Shown here: positions 7,361-16,844 of the stretch, in pieces
Layout of the letters: each line of letters starts with the position of its first letter
How positions within the stretch are numbered: the first letter of the stretch is position 1
Source: Opitutus sp. GAS368
GTDB taxonomy: Bacteria; Verrucomicrobiota; Verrucomicrobiia; Opitutales; Opitutaceae
Direction: 5' to 3'
Length of the DNA stretch: 46,424 nucleotides
Assembly (NCBI GenBank): GCA_945871085.1
Contig: CAMBVX010000007.1
Span: forward strand, 1 to 46,424
Made by a program: the position numbers and the translations under genes
The notes under the pieces: generated by a model
Database searches by the model: none
Told to the model about the DNA's origin: nothing
What the model saw: only the letters and a program-made list of their open reading frames with translations

Positions 7361-10300
7361 ATGAACGCCCCATCGCATCCCACGCCTGCCTCACGCAGAC
7401 ACCTGACCTTCCACGGAGCCCTGCTCCTCATCGTCACCCTCACCCTCAACCTGTGCCCAGCTCGCGTGCTCGCCCAAGCCGGCACCGGCTCCATCACCGG
7501 CGCCGTCTCCAATCAAAGCACGCGACTCTTCCTCGATCGCGCCGAGATTAAAATCGACGGCACCACCCGCGCCGTGCTCACCGATCGCGACGGCACCTAT
7601 GACTTCACCGGTCTCGCGCCCGGCGCCTATAACCTCGTCGTCTCCTACACCGGCCTCGACGCCGAGCAGCGCACCGTCAACGTCACCGCCGGCGCCAAGG
7701 CCACGCAGGACTTCGCGCTCACCTCCGGCATCTACAAACTCGGTGCCTTCACCGTCGCCGCCGAGATCGAGGGCAACGCCGCGGCCGTCAACCAGCAGAA
7801 AAAATCCGACGTGTTTATCCAGGCCATCTCCACCGACACCCTCGGCATCGTGCCCGACGGCAACATCGGCGAATTCCTCCGCTACGTGCCGGGCCTGCAG
7901 GTCAACTTCTCCAACGCCGATGCCAGCACCGTCTCCATGCGCGGCCAAGACCCGGAATCGACCCTCTTCACCTTCGACGGCCAGATCCCCGCCGCCGCCG
8001 GCACCCCACCCCGCTCCAGCACCGGCAGCAGCGACGCCTCCAGCCGCGCCTTCGAGTTCAGCTCCGCGACGATCTCCAATATCGAGACCATCGAAGTTTT
8101 TAAGGCCCCGCCGCCATGGATGGCACCCTCGACCGGCGGTGTAATCAACGCCGTCACCAAAAACGCGTTTCAGCAAAAGGGCCGCCGCTTCACCACCACC
8201 TTCACCCTTTCCGCCAACAGCGAAATGCTCCGCCTCGGCGAGGTGCCCGGCCCCGGCGCTCGCCCCACGAGCCGCCTCAAGCCCGGCGGCGGCCTCAGCT
8301 ATTCAGAAGCGTTTCTCAACAACACCCTCGGCCTCACCTTCAGCTACTTCGAGAGCAACGTCATCAATCCCCAGCACAATTACGGCATGACCTACTCGCC
8401 GTTTGTCGCCGGCACCGTCGCGAATCCCGTCACCGCAGCGTCCCGCTTTAACGTCAACACGTTCACCCTCGTGGACGGCCCGCAGGTAAAAAACCGCCGC
8501 ACGTTTTCCCTCGGTGCCGACTACAAACTCGGCCAGCGCACCGTCGTTAAACTCAAGACCTCCTACAACAGCTTCCTTAATCAAAGTCGGAGCCACACGT
8601 TCCGCGTGAAACCCGGCGTGATCGATCCCGCCTCCACCACCACCGATGTCACGCTGCGCAACACCGGCGTCGATGTCTTCGACGACTACAGCGACCAGAT
8701 CGGCGTCAGCTACGGTTACGTCGGCAGCATCGAGCACCGCATTGGCGAGTGGAAGTTCGACGGCTCCGCCAGTTATTCCAAGTCCGACTCAAAGGTCACC
8801 GACCTGCCCTCGATGATCCAGTCGGTGCAGTTCAACCTCGTCGCCGCGCAGGGCGTCACCGTCCGCATGACCGCCTCCCCCGACACGCCCGCACCCCTCA
8901 CCCTCACGCAAACCGCCGGCCCCGATCTGTATGACCTCCGGAGCTACACCAACACCACCGGCCTCTCGCTGCAGACTTCCCCGCGTTTCCAAAACGACCG
9001 CACGTGGAACTTGAAATTCGATGCCAAGCGCAACTTCGCGAACCTCCGCTTCCCCTTCGAATTTCGCACCGGCGCCAGCCTCTACCAACTCCACCGTAAA
9101 AAACAGGCCGGTCAGATCGTCCTCAATTTTCTCGGTCCAGACGGCATCACCGGCACCGCCGACGACGGCCCGAACACCCTCAACGCTTCGCTCTTCGACG
9201 GCGCGGACACCTACGGCGACAAATTTCTCTACGGCATCCGCAAGCCCCCGCTCCTCGATCCCTACAAGGTCGCCGACTACATGCGGGCGAATCCGCTCGC
9301 GATCCAGGACATCGCCGCCGCCAACATCGCGCGCCGCTTCACGAACAGTCAGTCGATGGCGCAGGACATCACCGCCGCCTACGCCGCCGGCACCGTCAAG
9401 GTCGGCTCCCGCCTGACGATCACGGGCGGCGTGCGCGGCGAGCAGACGGAGAATTTTCTCCGCGGGCTCTTCCGCCAAAACTCCCTCGGCAACGGCCTCA
9501 CCGGCACGGCCCAGCAGCTCGCCCTCTACTCGCAGACCCAACGCGTCACGAGCGATTACATCGACTACTTCCCCAATTTGCAGACCGTCTATCGCTTCAC
9601 ACCCGATCTGCTGTTCCGCGCGGCCCTCACGCGCTCCATGTCCCGCCCCGGCGTCCAAAGCATCTTGCCCGCCACGACCGTCAACGACCTCGCCGTTCCC
9701 CGCACTGTCTCAGTGAACAACGCCGCCCTGTCCCCGACCTATGCGCGCAACCTCGACCTGCACCTCGAACTCTACACTCGTCCCGCCGGCAGCGTGACCC
9801 TCGGCTGGTTTCGCAAAACGATCACCAACTATATCGTCAATGATCGTGACTCCATTGTCGGCGGCAGCGCGGAAGACGCCTACGAAAATGCCTACGGCGA
9901 CTACGATCTCATCACCCAGGCCAACGGCGGCAAAGGCCAGTTCGAAGGCTTCGAGGTATCCGCCCGCCAAGGCTTGGCCGCGTATCTGAAATTCCTGCCC
10001 CAGGTCGCGCGCGGCTGGGACGTGTTCGGCAGCTACAGCAAGAACACCAAGGGCGAGGCCCCCAATCGTGCCGGCGTCCTCACCAAACCGCTCGCTCCGA
10101 ATTTCTACGATTGGAACGCCAGTTGGGGCGTCACCTACACGACGCCGCGCCGGCTCGTCTCCATCAATATCCGCAACACGATTTTCCCCGAAGCGATCAC
10201 GACCGCCGCCTCGACGACCAATCTCCTCCCGACCTTCGAATCCAGCCACTCCCGCTGGGATGGCAGCGTGAAGCTCAACCTGAGCCGCATCTACGCGCTC

Positions 10301-10450
10301 GAGCTTACCGGTTCGAATCTCACGAATGATTCGTGGCGCAACTTCTATCAGGGTGGCCGCAACACCTCGCGCCGCACCTTCGGCACCCAATACAGCCTCT
10401 CCTTCCGCGCCAACCTCGACCAACTCCGCCTCCCCTTCGTCGATCGATAA
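7361..10450 (+). CDS. TonB-dependent receptor with carboxypeptidase-regulatory-like N-domain
   Basis: This outer-membrane receptor has 1029 residues from the ATG at 7361. The frame is open further upstream but that part is not protein-like. A basic n-region and hydrophobic core are followed by AQA near residue 40 (signal peptide). Residues about 42-125 form a CarboxypepD_reg-like beta-sandwich ('GSITGAVSNQSTRLFLDRA', 'LTDRDGTYDFTGLAPGAYN'). A plug domain follows ('IGEFLRYVPGLQV', 'VSMRGQDPES'), then the barrel through to '...LRLPFVDR'. Such N-domains are typical of SusC-like and Opitutaceae carbohydrate receptors. No SusD-like partner is visible. It is transcribed away from the PL26-like/receptor operon, suggesting shared control and a related substrate. 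Confidence 0.92.
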   Translation: MNAPSHPTPASRRHLTFHGALLLIVTLTLNLCPARVLAQAGTGSITGAVSNQSTRLFLDRAEIKIDGTTRAVLTDRDGTYDFTGLAPGAYNLVVSYTGLDAEQRTVNVTAGAKATQDFALTSGIYKLGAFTVAAEIEGNAAAVNQQKKSDVFIQAISTDTLGIVPDGNIGEFLRYVPGLQVNFSNADASTVSMRGQDPESTLFTFDGQIPAAAGTPPRSSTGSSDASSRAFEFSSATISNIETIEVFKAPPPWMAPSTGGVINAVTKNAFQQKGRRFTTTFTLSANSEMLRLGEVPGPGARPTSRLKPGGGLSYSEAFLNNTLGLTFSYFESNVINPQHNYGMTYSPFVAGTVANPVTAASRFNVNTFTLVDGPQVKNRRTFSLGADYKLGQRTVVKLKTSYNSFLNQSRSHTFRVKPGVIDPASTTTDVTLRNTGVDVFDDYSDQIGVSYGYVGSIEHRIGEWKFDGSASYSKSDSKVTDLPSMIQSVQFNLVAAQGVTVRMTASPDTPAPLTLTQTAGPDLYDLRSYTNTTGLSLQTSPRFQNDRTWNLKFDAKRNFANLRFPFEFRTGASLYQLHRKKQAGQIVLNFLGPDGITGTADDGPNTLNASLFDGADTYGDKFLYGIRKPPLLDPYKVADYMRANPLAIQDIAAANIARRFTNSQSMAQDITAAYAAGTVKVGSRLTITGGVRGEQTENFLRGLFRQNSLGNGLTGTAQQLALYSQTQRVTSDYIDYFPNLQTVYRFTPDLLFRAALTRSMSRPGVQSILPATTVNDLAVPRTVSVNNAALSPTYARNLDLHLELYTRPAGSVTLGWFRKTITNYIVNDRDSIVGGSAEDAYENAYGDYDLITQANGGKGQFEGFEVSARQGLAAYLKFLPQVARGWDVFGSYSKNTKGEAPNRAGVLTKPLAPNFYDWNASWGVTYTTPRRLVSINIRNTIFPEAITTAASTTNLLPTFESSHSRWDGSVKLNLSRIYALELTGSNLTNDSWRNFYQGGRNTSRRTFGTQYSLSFRANLDQLRLPFVDR

Positions 10451-11228
10451 CTCGACCCGTAGCCGGAATCTTCCCCCCGATTTGTCCTCGCAAGCCCGAG
10501 GAACGAGGGCGTGGTGATCCAGCTCGCTGGATTGTTCATCGCTGCGCTCCTCGCCCATGACCACACCTTGGTTGCTCGTTGCGAAGGAGCCGGAGCGACT
10601 GCGGCAATCCACCGCGCACTCCCCGACGGATGGCCCCAGGAGGCACGGGTGGCGCTGCGGTGCTGGCAGGGGACCACTTGGCAGACACGATTCGGGACGG
10701 GCGGCTGGGGAGCACCAAACTTACTCGCGTGATTAAACGCGACCACACGCGTGCTGGCACGACGCGCACCGGCGCGTATCGAGTGCAGACGAGCACGAAG
10801 GATGGCTTGGCGTCGGGCCCGTGAGTACTCGATGTTTCGGTCTGCCCAGCCACCAATTTAGCGGCGGAGCTCACCCGTATGAAAGCAAACGTAAGGCCCA
10901 GTTTCAAAGCGCAGATCGAAGCTGCGGCGGCGCTGCTCAAGGATTCAACCGGCGGTCATGGGGTCATCACCGCTGCGGGCACCGCGGTGCTAGTAACGGG
11001 GAACTCACCGATGGGCGACAGGATGCTGGCGGAGCACCGGATCCTCTTTTCCGCAGCCGACCGAGGGCGTCCTCTCTCCCGTCTGCATCGCGAAGCGCCG
11101 GTCGCAGGGCATTTCGTAAACCGGCCGCTCGGGAAAAGCGCCCGTCCGGCCAGACAAAGTTTTGAGCACCGAGAATCTGTTTGCGCACCCTTCGCCGGGT
11201 GCGTTCTCCTGTGCGACTCATTTTGACC
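10451..11228. other. 778-bp gene-poor region; one compact hairpin before aspS and a suspected dispersed repeat
   Basis: No reading frame here looks like a conserved protein. A 115-residue frame (10879-11226) begins plausibly but loses protein character halfway. 10493-10570 contains ATCCAGC-TC-GCTGGAT (10517-10532) and resembles intergenic repeat text seen in related genomes; this is memory only. Just before aspS, CGCACCC (11184-11190) and GGGTGCG (11197-11203) form a 7-bp stem with a 6-base loop in the likely leader. Confidence 0.5.
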
Positions 11229-13016
11229 ATGCACCGCTCCCATCACTGTGCCCAGCTCACTCCAATCGATCTCGGCGCGACTGTTTCGCTCCTAGGCTGG
11301 GTGGATTCTATCCGCGATCACGGCGGGATTCTCTTTATCGATTTGCGCGATCGCAAGGGCATCACGCAGGTGATGTTTGACCCGAAGGCCAATGCCGCCG
11401 TGGGCGAGCAGGCGGCGCATCTGAAGCCGGAGTCCGTGATCGGGATCAGGGGCAAGGTTGTTGCTCGTCCGGAGGGCACCACGAATGCGGCGTTGCCGAC
11501 CGGTGGCATCGAGGTCGAAGCGACAGAACTAACCATCCACAATATTTCCGATACACCGCCGTTCCCGCTCGACGACGTGGGTGGTGACAAGGTGAACGAG
11601 GACTTGCGGCTGACGTATCGTTACCTCGATTTGCGCCGGCCGAAGATGCGGAAAAACCTGCAAGTGCGCCATAAGGCGGCGAAGTCGATCCGTGACTATT
11701 TTGATGCCCAAGAGTTCATCGAGGTGGAGACACCGGCGCTGTTCAAGAGCACGCCCGAAGGAGCCCGCGAATATCTCGTGCCGTCGCGGATTCACGCAGG
11801 ACAGTTTTATGCGCTGTCGCAGTCGCCGCAGCAGTTTAAGCAAATCTTGATGGTGGCCGGGGTGGAGAAATATTTTCAAATCGCGCGCTGCTTTCGCGAC
11901 GAAGATTTGCGTTCGGATCGGCAGATGGAGTTCACGCAGGTGGACGTCGAGGCGTCGTTCGTCACGCGCGAAGACATCTACGCGCTGTTCGAGGGCATGC
12001 TGAAAAAACTGTGGCAGGACGTGCTCGGGGCGGAGATTCAAACGCCGTTTCTGCGTATGCCGTTTCACGACGCGATGAACCGTTTCGGGGTGGATAAACC
12101 CGATGTGCGTTTCGGTCTCGAGCTCGTGGACTTCACCGAGTTGTTCAAGACTTCCGGGTTCAAGGTGTTTGCTTCGACGGCGACTGGCGGCGGCGCAATC
12201 AAGGCGATCAATGCCAAGGGACTCGCCGATCTCACGCAAGGTGAGCTCAAGGCGCTCGAGGAAATCGCGAAATCGCTCGGGGCGAAGGGACTCGCCTTTA
12301 TCAAAGTCGAAGGCGGCGAGTGGAAATCACCGATCGTAAAATTCTTCTCGGAGGCCGAAAAGGCGGCATTGACCGCCCGGCTCGGAGTTGGCGAAGGCGA
12401 CATGATTTTCTTCGCGGCGGCACCGTGGGAAAAAGCGTGTGCGATTTTGGGCCGGATCCGACTGGAGGCGGCGCAACTGCTCGTGAAACGTGGCAAGCTA
12501 ACGATCCGGCACGACGACTGGAAATTTCTGTGGGTCGTCGATTTCCCGTTGATGAGTCACGACGAGGCGGAGAACCGTTACGTCGCGACGCACCATCCGT
12601 TCACCGCCCCGGTCGCGGAGGATGCGGCGTATCTCGACAGCGACCCGAAGAAAGTTCGTGGTCAGCATTACGACGTCGTGCTGAACGGCATGGAACTCGG
12701 CGGGGGCTCGATCCGCATCCACAATCCGGCGATGCAGAAAAAGATTTTTGAAGACGTGCTGAAAATCCCGGCCGATGTGGTGGAAAGCCGCTTTGGCTAC
12801 ATGTTGAAGGCGTTTACCTATGGCGCGCCGCCGCACGGTGGCATCGCGTTCGGTTTGGACCGCATGTGCGCCTTGCTCTGCGGCACGACGAGCATTCGTG
12901 ACGTGATCGCGTTTCCGAAAACCCAAAAGGGCCAGGATCTCATGGCGCAGAGCCCGACCCCCGTCACGGCGAAGCAATTGAAGGAACTGCATATTGCGAC
13001 GGTGATGCCGGAGTGA
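11229..13016 (+). CDS. aspS: Aspartate-tRNA ligase
   Basis: This cytosolic class II aminoacyl-tRNA synthetase charges tRNA-Asp (and possibly tRNA-Asn, which cannot be told from sequence here). It has 595 residues from the ATG at 11229, the usual bacterial length. An N-terminal OB-fold anticodon-binding domain ('LLGWVDSIRDHGGILFIDLR') comes first. The catalytic core follows with 'YRYLDLRRP', motif 2 'FRDEDLRSDRQMEFTQVD' and motif 3 'GGIAFGLDRMCALLCG'. The bacterial GAD insertion occupies roughly residues 290-410. The frame is open 48 bases further upstream, but the first in-frame ATG with the family's N-terminus is chosen. It stands alone, followed by a small hairpin. Confidence 0.97.
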   Translation: MHRSHHCAQLTPIDLGATVSLLGWVDSIRDHGGILFIDLRDRKGITQVMFDPKANAAVGEQAAHLKPESVIGIRGKVVARPEGTTNAALPTGGIEVEATELTIHNISDTPPFPLDDVGGDKVNEDLRLTYRYLDLRRPKMRKNLQVRHKAAKSIRDYFDAQEFIEVETPALFKSTPEGAREYLVPSRIHAGQFYALSQSPQQFKQILMVAGVEKYFQIARCFRDEDLRSDRQMEFTQVDVEASFVTREDIYALFEGMLKKLWQDVLGAEIQTPFLRMPFHDAMNRFGVDKPDVRFGLELVDFTELFKTSGFKVFASTATGGGAIKAINAKGLADLTQGELKALEEIAKSLGAKGLAFIKVEGGEWKSPIVKFFSEAEKAALTARLGVGEGDMIFFAAAPWEKACAILGRIRLEAAQLLVKRGKLTIRHDDWKFLWVVDFPLMSHDEAENRYVATHHPFTAPVAEDAAYLDSDPKKVRGQHYDVVLNGMELGGGSIRIHNPAMQKKIFEDVLKIPADVVESRFGYMLKAFTYGAPPHGGIAFGLDRMCALLCGTTSIRDVIAFPKTQKGQDLMAQSPTPVTAKQLKELHIATVMPE

Positions 13017-13478
<462 letters not shown>

Positions 13479-13758
13479 GGACCGGAACGGGGCGGATGGG
13501 TCGGTTGACGGTTGTAAGCGGAGGGGCGGCTTTCCCAGCCCCCGCGCACGGCGACAGGGGGTGTCCGGCCGGTGCGGCGGAAGCGCGACCTGCGCAGAGA
13601 CCGGCAAGCGGGAGCTGGCACCTCCCGAAAAACGATCGCTTCGACTTGGCTTGCTTGAGGGGTCGGAGACGCCCCGTGGGCGCTGTCATAAACTTTGCGC
13701 GCCCCCTTCATCAAAGTCGTGACTAGCATGAATAATAATACTGAGTGGGTTGCCCCCT

Positions 13759-15279
13759 ATGCGAACGCCCACGCCTCATACTCACCTTCGTCGGATGCTG
13801 CTCTCATTTTTTTTCGCACTGTTTTGCCCGCTCTGGGCACAAGGCGAGTCGGCAGCGGCAGCGCCGGCGGCGCCAGTCGCACTGACTCCGACGGTGGAGC
13901 AGCGGTTGGCGAGTCTGGAAGCTTATCTGGCGAATACTGATCCGACCGCGGCGCTCAAAAATGCCCAAGGCAAAATCCCGCCGGGGCTGAGCACTCCCGG
14001 CGCAGGTGTCGCTGGACCGGGCCACAACGCGTGGATGATGGTCAGTGCGGTGCTCGTGCTTTTCATGACGCTGCCGGGCTTGGCGCTTTTTTACGGCGGT
14101 TTGGTGCGGGCGAAAAACGTGCTTTCGATCATGGGCTGGTGTCTGGGCATCACGAGTTTGGTGACGGTGCTGTGGTGGGCCGTGGGTTACAGTCTGGTTT
14201 TTGGTCGAAGTTTCGACAGCCCCTACCTCGGAGGTTCGGAGCATTTCTTTCTCAAGGGGGTGGGTGGTGCGCCCAATCCGAATTATTCTTTTTGGGTTTC
14301 GCACAATGTCTTCGCGATGTTTCAGCTGATGTTCGCGATCATCACGCCGGCCGTGATCGTCGGCGCGGTGGTTGAGCGCATGAAGTTTTCCGCCGTGCTC
14401 GCGTTCACCGCGCTCTGGGTCCTGGTGGTCTACTGTCCCCTCGCGCATATGGTGTGGGGCTCGAATGGATGGATGAACGGCCTGGCCAATCCCGCAGCCT
14501 CGATCAAGGCGATTGATTTTGCCGGCGGCTTGGTGGTGGAGATGGCGTCGGGGTGGTCGGCGCTGGTGTTGTGCCTCGTGCTGGGCCCACGGCTGGGATT
14601 CGGTAAAACGCCGATGCCGCCGCACAGCTTGGTGCTATGTATGGTGGGGACGGGACTCCTATGGGTCGGGTGGTATGGATTCAACGCGGGGTCGGCGGTG
14701 GCGGCGGACGGCATCGCTGGGAGTGCCTTCATGGCAACGACGATCGCCGCCGCGGTGGCCGCCGGCACTTGGGCCGCGTTGGAGTTTTTAGTGCGCGGCA
14801 AGGCCAGCGTGCTCGGCTTCTGTTCGGGGGCCGTGGCCGGACTCGTCGCGATTACGCCGGCGTGCGGTTTCGTCGATGCGTCGGCGGCGGTGTGGGTGGG
14901 GCTGGCCGGCGGCGCGTTGCCTTTTTTCGCCTGCACCAAGCTGAAGGGTTGGCTGGGCTACGATGACGCCTTGGACGTCTTTGGCGTCCATGGGGTGGGC
15001 GGCACGATTGGAATGCTGCTCACCGGCGTTTTCGCCGATGTCGCGATTAACGGAAATCTCGCCACCAACCTGAGCGGTGCAGTCGGCCGCACGCTTTGGA
15101 TTGAGCAGCTCAAGGGGATGGGCGTCGCGTTTATTCTGGCGGTTGGTGGAACGTTAGCCATCGCGCTGACGCTCCGTGCAACCATGGGCCTGAGACCGAC
15201 GATCGAGGCAGAGCAGGAGGGGCTCGATCTGACCGACCACGGCGAGCACGGCTATATCTACGATTCCAGCAACATCTGA
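13759..15279 (+). CDS. amt: Ammonium transporter
   Basis: This Amt/MEP/Rh-family channel conducts ammonium across the inner membrane and is gated by the neighbouring PII protein. It has 506 residues from the ATG at 13759; a TTG nine bases earlier is less likely. A cleavable signal peptide ending near WAQG is typical of Amt proteins. An extra Ala/Pro-rich spacer of about 60 residues precedes the first channel helix. Core motifs include 'TLPGLALFYGGLVRAKNVL', 'AGGLVVEMASGWSALV' and 'FGVHGVGGTIGMLLTG', the last carrying one of the twin pore histidines. The C-terminal tail ends 'DLTDHGEHGYIYDSSNI', the usual PII-contact tail. Confidence 0.95.
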   Translation: MRTPTPHTHLRRMLLSFFFALFCPLWAQGESAAAAPAAPVALTPTVEQRLASLEAYLANTDPTAALKNAQGKIPPGLSTPGAGVAGPGHNAWMMVSAVLVLFMTLPGLALFYGGLVRAKNVLSIMGWCLGITSLVTVLWWAVGYSLVFGRSFDSPYLGGSEHFFLKGVGGAPNPNYSFWVSHNVFAMFQLMFAIITPAVIVGAVVERMKFSAVLAFTALWVLVVYCPLAHMVWGSNGWMNGLANPAASIKAIDFAGGLVVEMASGWSALVLCLVLGPRLGFGKTPMPPHSLVLCMVGTGLLWVGWYGFNAGSAVAADGIAGSAFMATTIAAAVAAGTWAALEFLVRGKASVLGFCSGAVAGLVAITPACGFVDASAAVWVGLAGGALPFFACTKLKGWLGYDDALDVFGVHGVGGTIGMLLTGVFADVAINGNLATNLSGAVGRTLWIEQLKGMGVAFILAVGGTLAIALTLRATMGLRPTIEAEQEGLDLTDHGEHGYIYDSSNI

Positions 15280-15338
15280 GCTTCGCTCGAGAAACTCGCC
15301 GGTGGATTTTTTCCGATCCGCGCTGCGTGACTCGCCGC

Positions 15339-16058
15339 ATGATTCGCCAAATTAGAAATGCCCAGGGGGAGCAACTGGACTGTGCGTTTCAAGCGGGTGC
15401 GCCGGGTGCCACCCAGCTCGTCGTGATCGGACACGGCGTGACCGGGCACAAAGACCGGCCCTTTCTCGTCGCGCTGGCTGCAGGGCTAGCGGGCGCGGGG
15501 ATTCCGGCGCTGCGGGTTTCGTGGTCCGGCAACGCGGGTTCCGAGGGCCGCTTCGCGGACTGCACGATATCTAAGGAGGTCGCGGACCTCGGGGCGGTGC
15601 TGGATGCGTGCGCGGGCTACGAGGTCACTTACGCCGGTCACAGCATGGGGGGCGCGGTCGGGGTATTGCGCGCGAGCCGGGACCGCCGCATTCGTCGTCT
15701 GGTGTCTCTTGCGGGCTTGGTGCACACGCGAGCTTTTGCGGAACACCACTTCGGCGCTCTCACGCCCGGCAACGATCTCATGTGGGGGAAACCGGGCTGC
15801 GTGCTCTCGGCCGCTTACATGGACGATCTTCGTCGCATCGGTTCGGTCATCCGACAGGCCGAGGAAATTGCGGTGCCGTGGCTGCTCGTGCACGGCAATG
15901 CTGATACGCTCGTGACGGCGCAGGATTCCCGCGACGCTTTGGCCCAGGCTCGTGGGCCGAAGAAACTCGTCGAGCTCGATGGCTGCGATCACGTCTGGGA
16001 ACCGGGCTTCACGCCACGGATGGTAGAGACGGTCGTGGCCTGGTGTGCGAAAATGTAG
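15339..16058 (+). CDS. Alpha/beta hydrolase
   Basis: A 239-residue soluble serine hydrolase with no signal peptide. It has the oxyanion region 'VIGHGVTGHKDRP', the nucleophile elbow 'GHSMGG', a later acid in 'HGNADTLV' and the catalytic His in 'GCDHVWEPGF'. This gives a complete triad in the right order. The ATG at 15339 gives a natural N-terminus; an in-frame GTG 12 bases upstream is possible. The gene begins 59 bases after amt but is functionally unrelated as far as can be seen. The substrate is unknown: esterase, thioesterase or acylaminoacyl peptidase-like are all possible. Confidence 0.85.
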   Translation: MIRQIRNAQGEQLDCAFQAGAPGATQLVVIGHGVTGHKDRPFLVALAAGLAGAGIPALRVSWSGNAGSEGRFADCTISKEVADLGAVLDACAGYEVTYAGHSMGGAVGVLRASRDRRIRRLVSLAGLVHTRAFAEHHFGALTPGNDLMWGKPGCVLSAAYMDDLRRIGSVIRQAEEIAVPWLLVHGNADTLVTAQDSRDALAQARGPKKLVELDGCDHVWEPGFTPRMVETVVAWCAKM

Positions 16059-16223
16059 GGTGCCGGCGCGGTCAGGCCAGCGGTGGCGCGCCGTCCCGCG
16101 GAGCGCCGTGGACCGGGGGCGACGGCGACATCGATCGCGACGCGCGGGACGTGAGCTGATCACCTGCCCTCGCGTGGATTATGCTCGCCTGTGCGTCCCC
16201 GGCCGCCGTGCTTTCCCTGCAAA

Positions 16224-16841
16224 ATGAACTCATCCATCAAACTATTGCTCTGGGGAATCGCCCTGTTGGTTGCTGGCCCGACCACGCTGGTCCGCGCAGG
16301 CGTGGCGACCGGCAAGCCCGTGCCGGAATTTACGTTCACCGACCTCGCGGGAAAGACGCACCAACTCACGGATTTTCGCGGCAAGGTCGTCGTATTGGAA
16401 TGGCTCAATCCGGCGTGTCCCTACGTGGTGCGACACTACCGGAGCGGCAATATGCAAAGCACGCAGGCGGCGGCAGCCGCCGACGGCGCGGTTTGGCTGC
16501 AGGTGAATTCTACGGCGATGGGCGATCTCGATCCGGAAAAATCTGCGGAGTGGCAGGCGAAGCAGGGCGTCGTCGCCAAGGCCTACATTCGCGATCAGAG
16601 CGGGAAATTGGGTCGACTGCTCGGCGCCCAGACTACGCCGCATTGCTTCGTAATCGGCCGCGATGGCACACTCGTATACCAGGGAGCGATCGACGATCAA
16701 TCGCAGGCCACGCAGGCGAACACCCCCGCGGCGCACAATTACGTGAAGGCGGCTCTGGCAGCCTTGAAAGCGGGCCAGCCAGTGGCAAAAGCGACGACTC
16801 AACCCTACGGCTGCGGCGTCAAATACGGCGACGGCAGGTAA
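16224..16841 (+). CDS. Exported thioredoxin-like (redoxin) protein
   Basis: A 205-residue protein with an N-terminal signal peptide (hydrophobic stretch, then 'VRAG' near residue 26) and an AhpC/TSA-Redoxin fold ('GKPVPEFTFTDLAGKTHQLT', 'FRGKVVVLEWLNP'). The active-site region is 'NPACPYVVRHY', with a single Cys at about 65 instead of a CxxC pair. A further Cys lies in the cis-Pro loop 'TTPHCFVIG', and the C-terminus carries 'QPYGCGVKY'. The one-Cys arrangement resembles peroxiredoxin-like redoxins found in Planctomycetes and Verrucomicrobia. It probably acts in the periplasm. The stop is followed after 3 bases by the pseudouridine synthase frame. Confidence 0.82.
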   Translation: MNSSIKLLLWGIALLVAGPTTLVRAGVATGKPVPEFTFTDLAGKTHQLTDFRGKVVVLEWLNPACPYVVRHYRSGNMQSTQAAAAADGAVWLQVNSTAMGDLDPEKSAEWQAKQGVVAKAYIRDQSGKLGRLLGAQTTPHCFVIGRDGTLVYQGAIDDQSQATQANTPAAHNYVKAALAALKAGQPVAKATTQPYGCGVKYGDGR

Positions 16842-16844
16842 GTT

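Noticed and set aside
10879-11226. 115-residue frame starting 'KANVRPSFKAQIEAAAALLK' before aspS
   Set aside because: The first third looks protein-like, but the rest turns Arg/Pro/Ser-rich, it runs into the aspS leader, and no family was recognised; too weak to list as a gene.
13479-13758. Sigma-54 promoter between glnK and amt
   Set aside because: A TGGCAC occurs near 13615 but the required GC-containing -12 element is missing at the right distance.
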